Below, one piece after another: positions 31,687-32,503 of a DNA stretch of 32,503 bases (positions within the stretch are counted from its first letter, which is position 1; each line of letters begins with the position of its first letter). The notes below the pieces were generated by a model that saw only the letters and a list, made by a program, of their open reading frames with translations, searched no databases and was not told the DNA's origin. A program made the position numbers and the translations under genes. Source of the DNA: Euryarchaeota archaeon UBA495. GTDB lineage: Archaea > Thermoplasmatota > Poseidoniia > Poseidoniales > Poseidoniaceae. The stretch lies in NCBI GenBank assembly GCA_002496845.1, contig DALQ01000039.1, forward strand, positions 1 through 32,503, in the 5' to 3' direction.

Positions 31687-32503
31687 ACGCCGCCCATCCA
31701 ACTCGAAACCAAAATGGCACCGTCGTCCGCCACTGCCAAGCCCACGATGAACAAGTTCGTTGTGGCGATGAGGGTGGATTCGATGCCAGCATCGCCGACA
31801 TGGGCTACCCAAACTTCACCAGAGCAAAAGTCACCGTAGAGGAACCCGCCGGTCGGCGCCAGCACGGACGGCTCAATCCATGGGCCGCCAAGAATGGAAC
31901 AGCGGCCGTCCTCATGGCCGTAGGTCAAGACCGGGTCGACCAGACCCTCGCTTGGTTCAGTGAGTGGTGTGTCGCAAGGCGCGTCCGCAGAAAACGGCAT
32001 GTGGCCTTCGCGTTCGTTCCATCCAAAATTGGTCGAGACGTTCCAATGCGGGATGTAATTCACTTCCTCCCAACAACGTTGCCCGACGTCGGCAATCCAC
32101 AAACCGCCGGCCGGATCTTGAGCCATCCTGAACGGATTCCGGAGGCCGTGATGAAGAAGGAAATCATCCCGATCATCCGAGACGTTGCTTGCAGGTACGG
32201 CCGAGCCATTGTCGATGGTAAAGTGGATGATTCCTCCGAGCAAGGAAGTGGTGTTTTGGCCATGCCCGTATGGGTCATTGGAACCGCCGCCATCTCCAAG
32301 AGACAAGAGGAAGCTCCCGTCTTCTAGGCCAACCAAGTCTGCACCGTTGTGGTTGCGTTTGACCTGTGGGAGCCTGAGCACAACCTCTGGAACAGCGTCC
32401 AAGCCTTGCTCAAGATCGAGGACACCCACCACCACATCCGAGACGTGCGCAGGGTCACAGGGACCCGCCTCAACGTAGGCGAGCAGGGCTTGATTTGTGC
32501 TTC
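31665..32503 (-). CDS. Glucose/sorbosone dehydrogenase-like beta-propeller protein (partial, N-terminus off window)
   Basis: The frame is open from the right edge to TGA 31665-31667, giving about 279 residues of the C-terminal part. Marks of the PQQ-type soluble glucose dehydrogenase family are KRNHNGADLVGLEDGSFLLS with SLGDGGGSNDP, the GLRNPFRMAQDPAGGLWIADVG strand pair (core RNPFR), WEEVNYI, NFGWNEREG, PVLTYGHEDG, SILGG and PTGGFLYGDFCSGEVWV. In this family the HNG histidine is the catalytic base and RNP contacts the cofactor. Cysteines (about six in this part) suggest disulfides, as for a secreted protein. Without the N-terminus the signal peptide and cofactor site cannot be checked fully, and related proteins without PQQ (HHIP-like, L-sorbosone type) are possible. 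The gene ends inside the 3' end of the convergent phosphotransferase gene. Confidence 0.88.
   Translation of the reverse strand, partial: STNQALLAYVEAGPCDPAHVSDVVVGVLDLEQGLDAVPEVVLRLPQVKRNHNGADLVGLEDGSFLLSLGDGGGSNDPYGHGQNTTSLLGGIIHFTIDNGSAVPASNVSDDRDDFLLHHGLRNPFRMAQDPAGGLWIADVGQRCWEEVNYIPHWNVSTNFGWNEREGHMPFSADAPCDTPLTEPSEGLVDPVLTYGHEDGRCSILGGPWIEPSVLAPTGGFLYGDFCSGEVWVAHVGDAGIESTLIATTNLFIVGLAVADDGAILVSSWMGGVYAVSAV

Noticed and set aside
1..32503. CRISPR arrays, insertion sequences, rRNA or tRNA genes
   Set aside because: Reading both strands I saw no spaced direct repeats, transposase genes, rRNA or tRNA-like T-arm sequences. A tRNA scan would be needed to rule out a small tRNA in the 25757-25889 gap.

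Overview
The window most likely comes from a GC-rich archaeon of the Thermoplasmatota, probably a marine Poseidoniales-like (Marine Group II) lineage. The support is an archaeal-type ribosomal protein L15e, a respiratory complex I operon with no NADH module (nuoEFG) and a split nuoJ as in archaeal Fpo complexes, archaeal TATA-like promoters with apparently leaderless starts, an archaeal-style RNase Z and PRC-barrel protein, and a run of very large secreted Ig-fold proteins and a subtilase, as is typical of protein-degrading marine archaea. The taxonomic call is inference; the gene calls are read from the sequence.

Layout. (1) Positions 1-7776, minus strand: nuoA-B-C-D-H-I-J(N)-J(C)-K-L, tightly packed, with nuoL running off the left edge. 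The catalytic and proton-path residues are present. Three subunits carry unusual additions: two EF-hands on the C-terminal half of NuoJ, about 100 residues between the two 4Fe-4S motifs of NuoI, and a long first cytoplasmic loop in NuoH. (2) 7777-7933: intergenic region with a TATA-like promoter for nuoA and two perfect palindromes. (3) 7934-23737, minus strand: five envelope proteins in a row (PKD-domain membrane protein, a 1563-residue unrecognised secreted protein, a small single-span protein, a 1515-residue subtilase with a cytoplasmic zinc ribbon, and a 1173-residue Ig-repeat protein ending in a multi-span membrane domain). (4) 23763-25687, minus strand: L15e, PRC-barrel protein, RNase Z. 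(5) 25890-27448: a ParB/SerK-like protein (+), a rhodanese (-) and a SpoU-family RNA methyltransferase (+). (6) 27512-31686, plus strand: PhnC-like ATPase, PhnE-like permease and an 862-residue membrane protein of the alkaline phosphatase superfamily that resembles eukaryotic GPI ethanolamine-phosphate transferases. (7) 31665-right edge, minus strand: a partial glucose/sorbosone dehydrogenase-like protein.

How it fits together. The nuo genes build a proton-pumping oxidoreductase fed by something other than NADH through the usual NuoEFG. The envelope proteins and subtilase point to a cell that handles extracellular protein. The phn-like operon couples an importer to an outward-facing phospho-transfer or phosphodiesterase enzyme. 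A recurring junction, in which the upstream stop codon is built into the Shine-Dalgarno sequence (TGAGGTG, usually 12 nt from stop to start), links many of the gene pairs.

The best candidates for something undescribed are the EF-hand NuoJ and the GPI-transferase-like phosphonate/phosphate operon.
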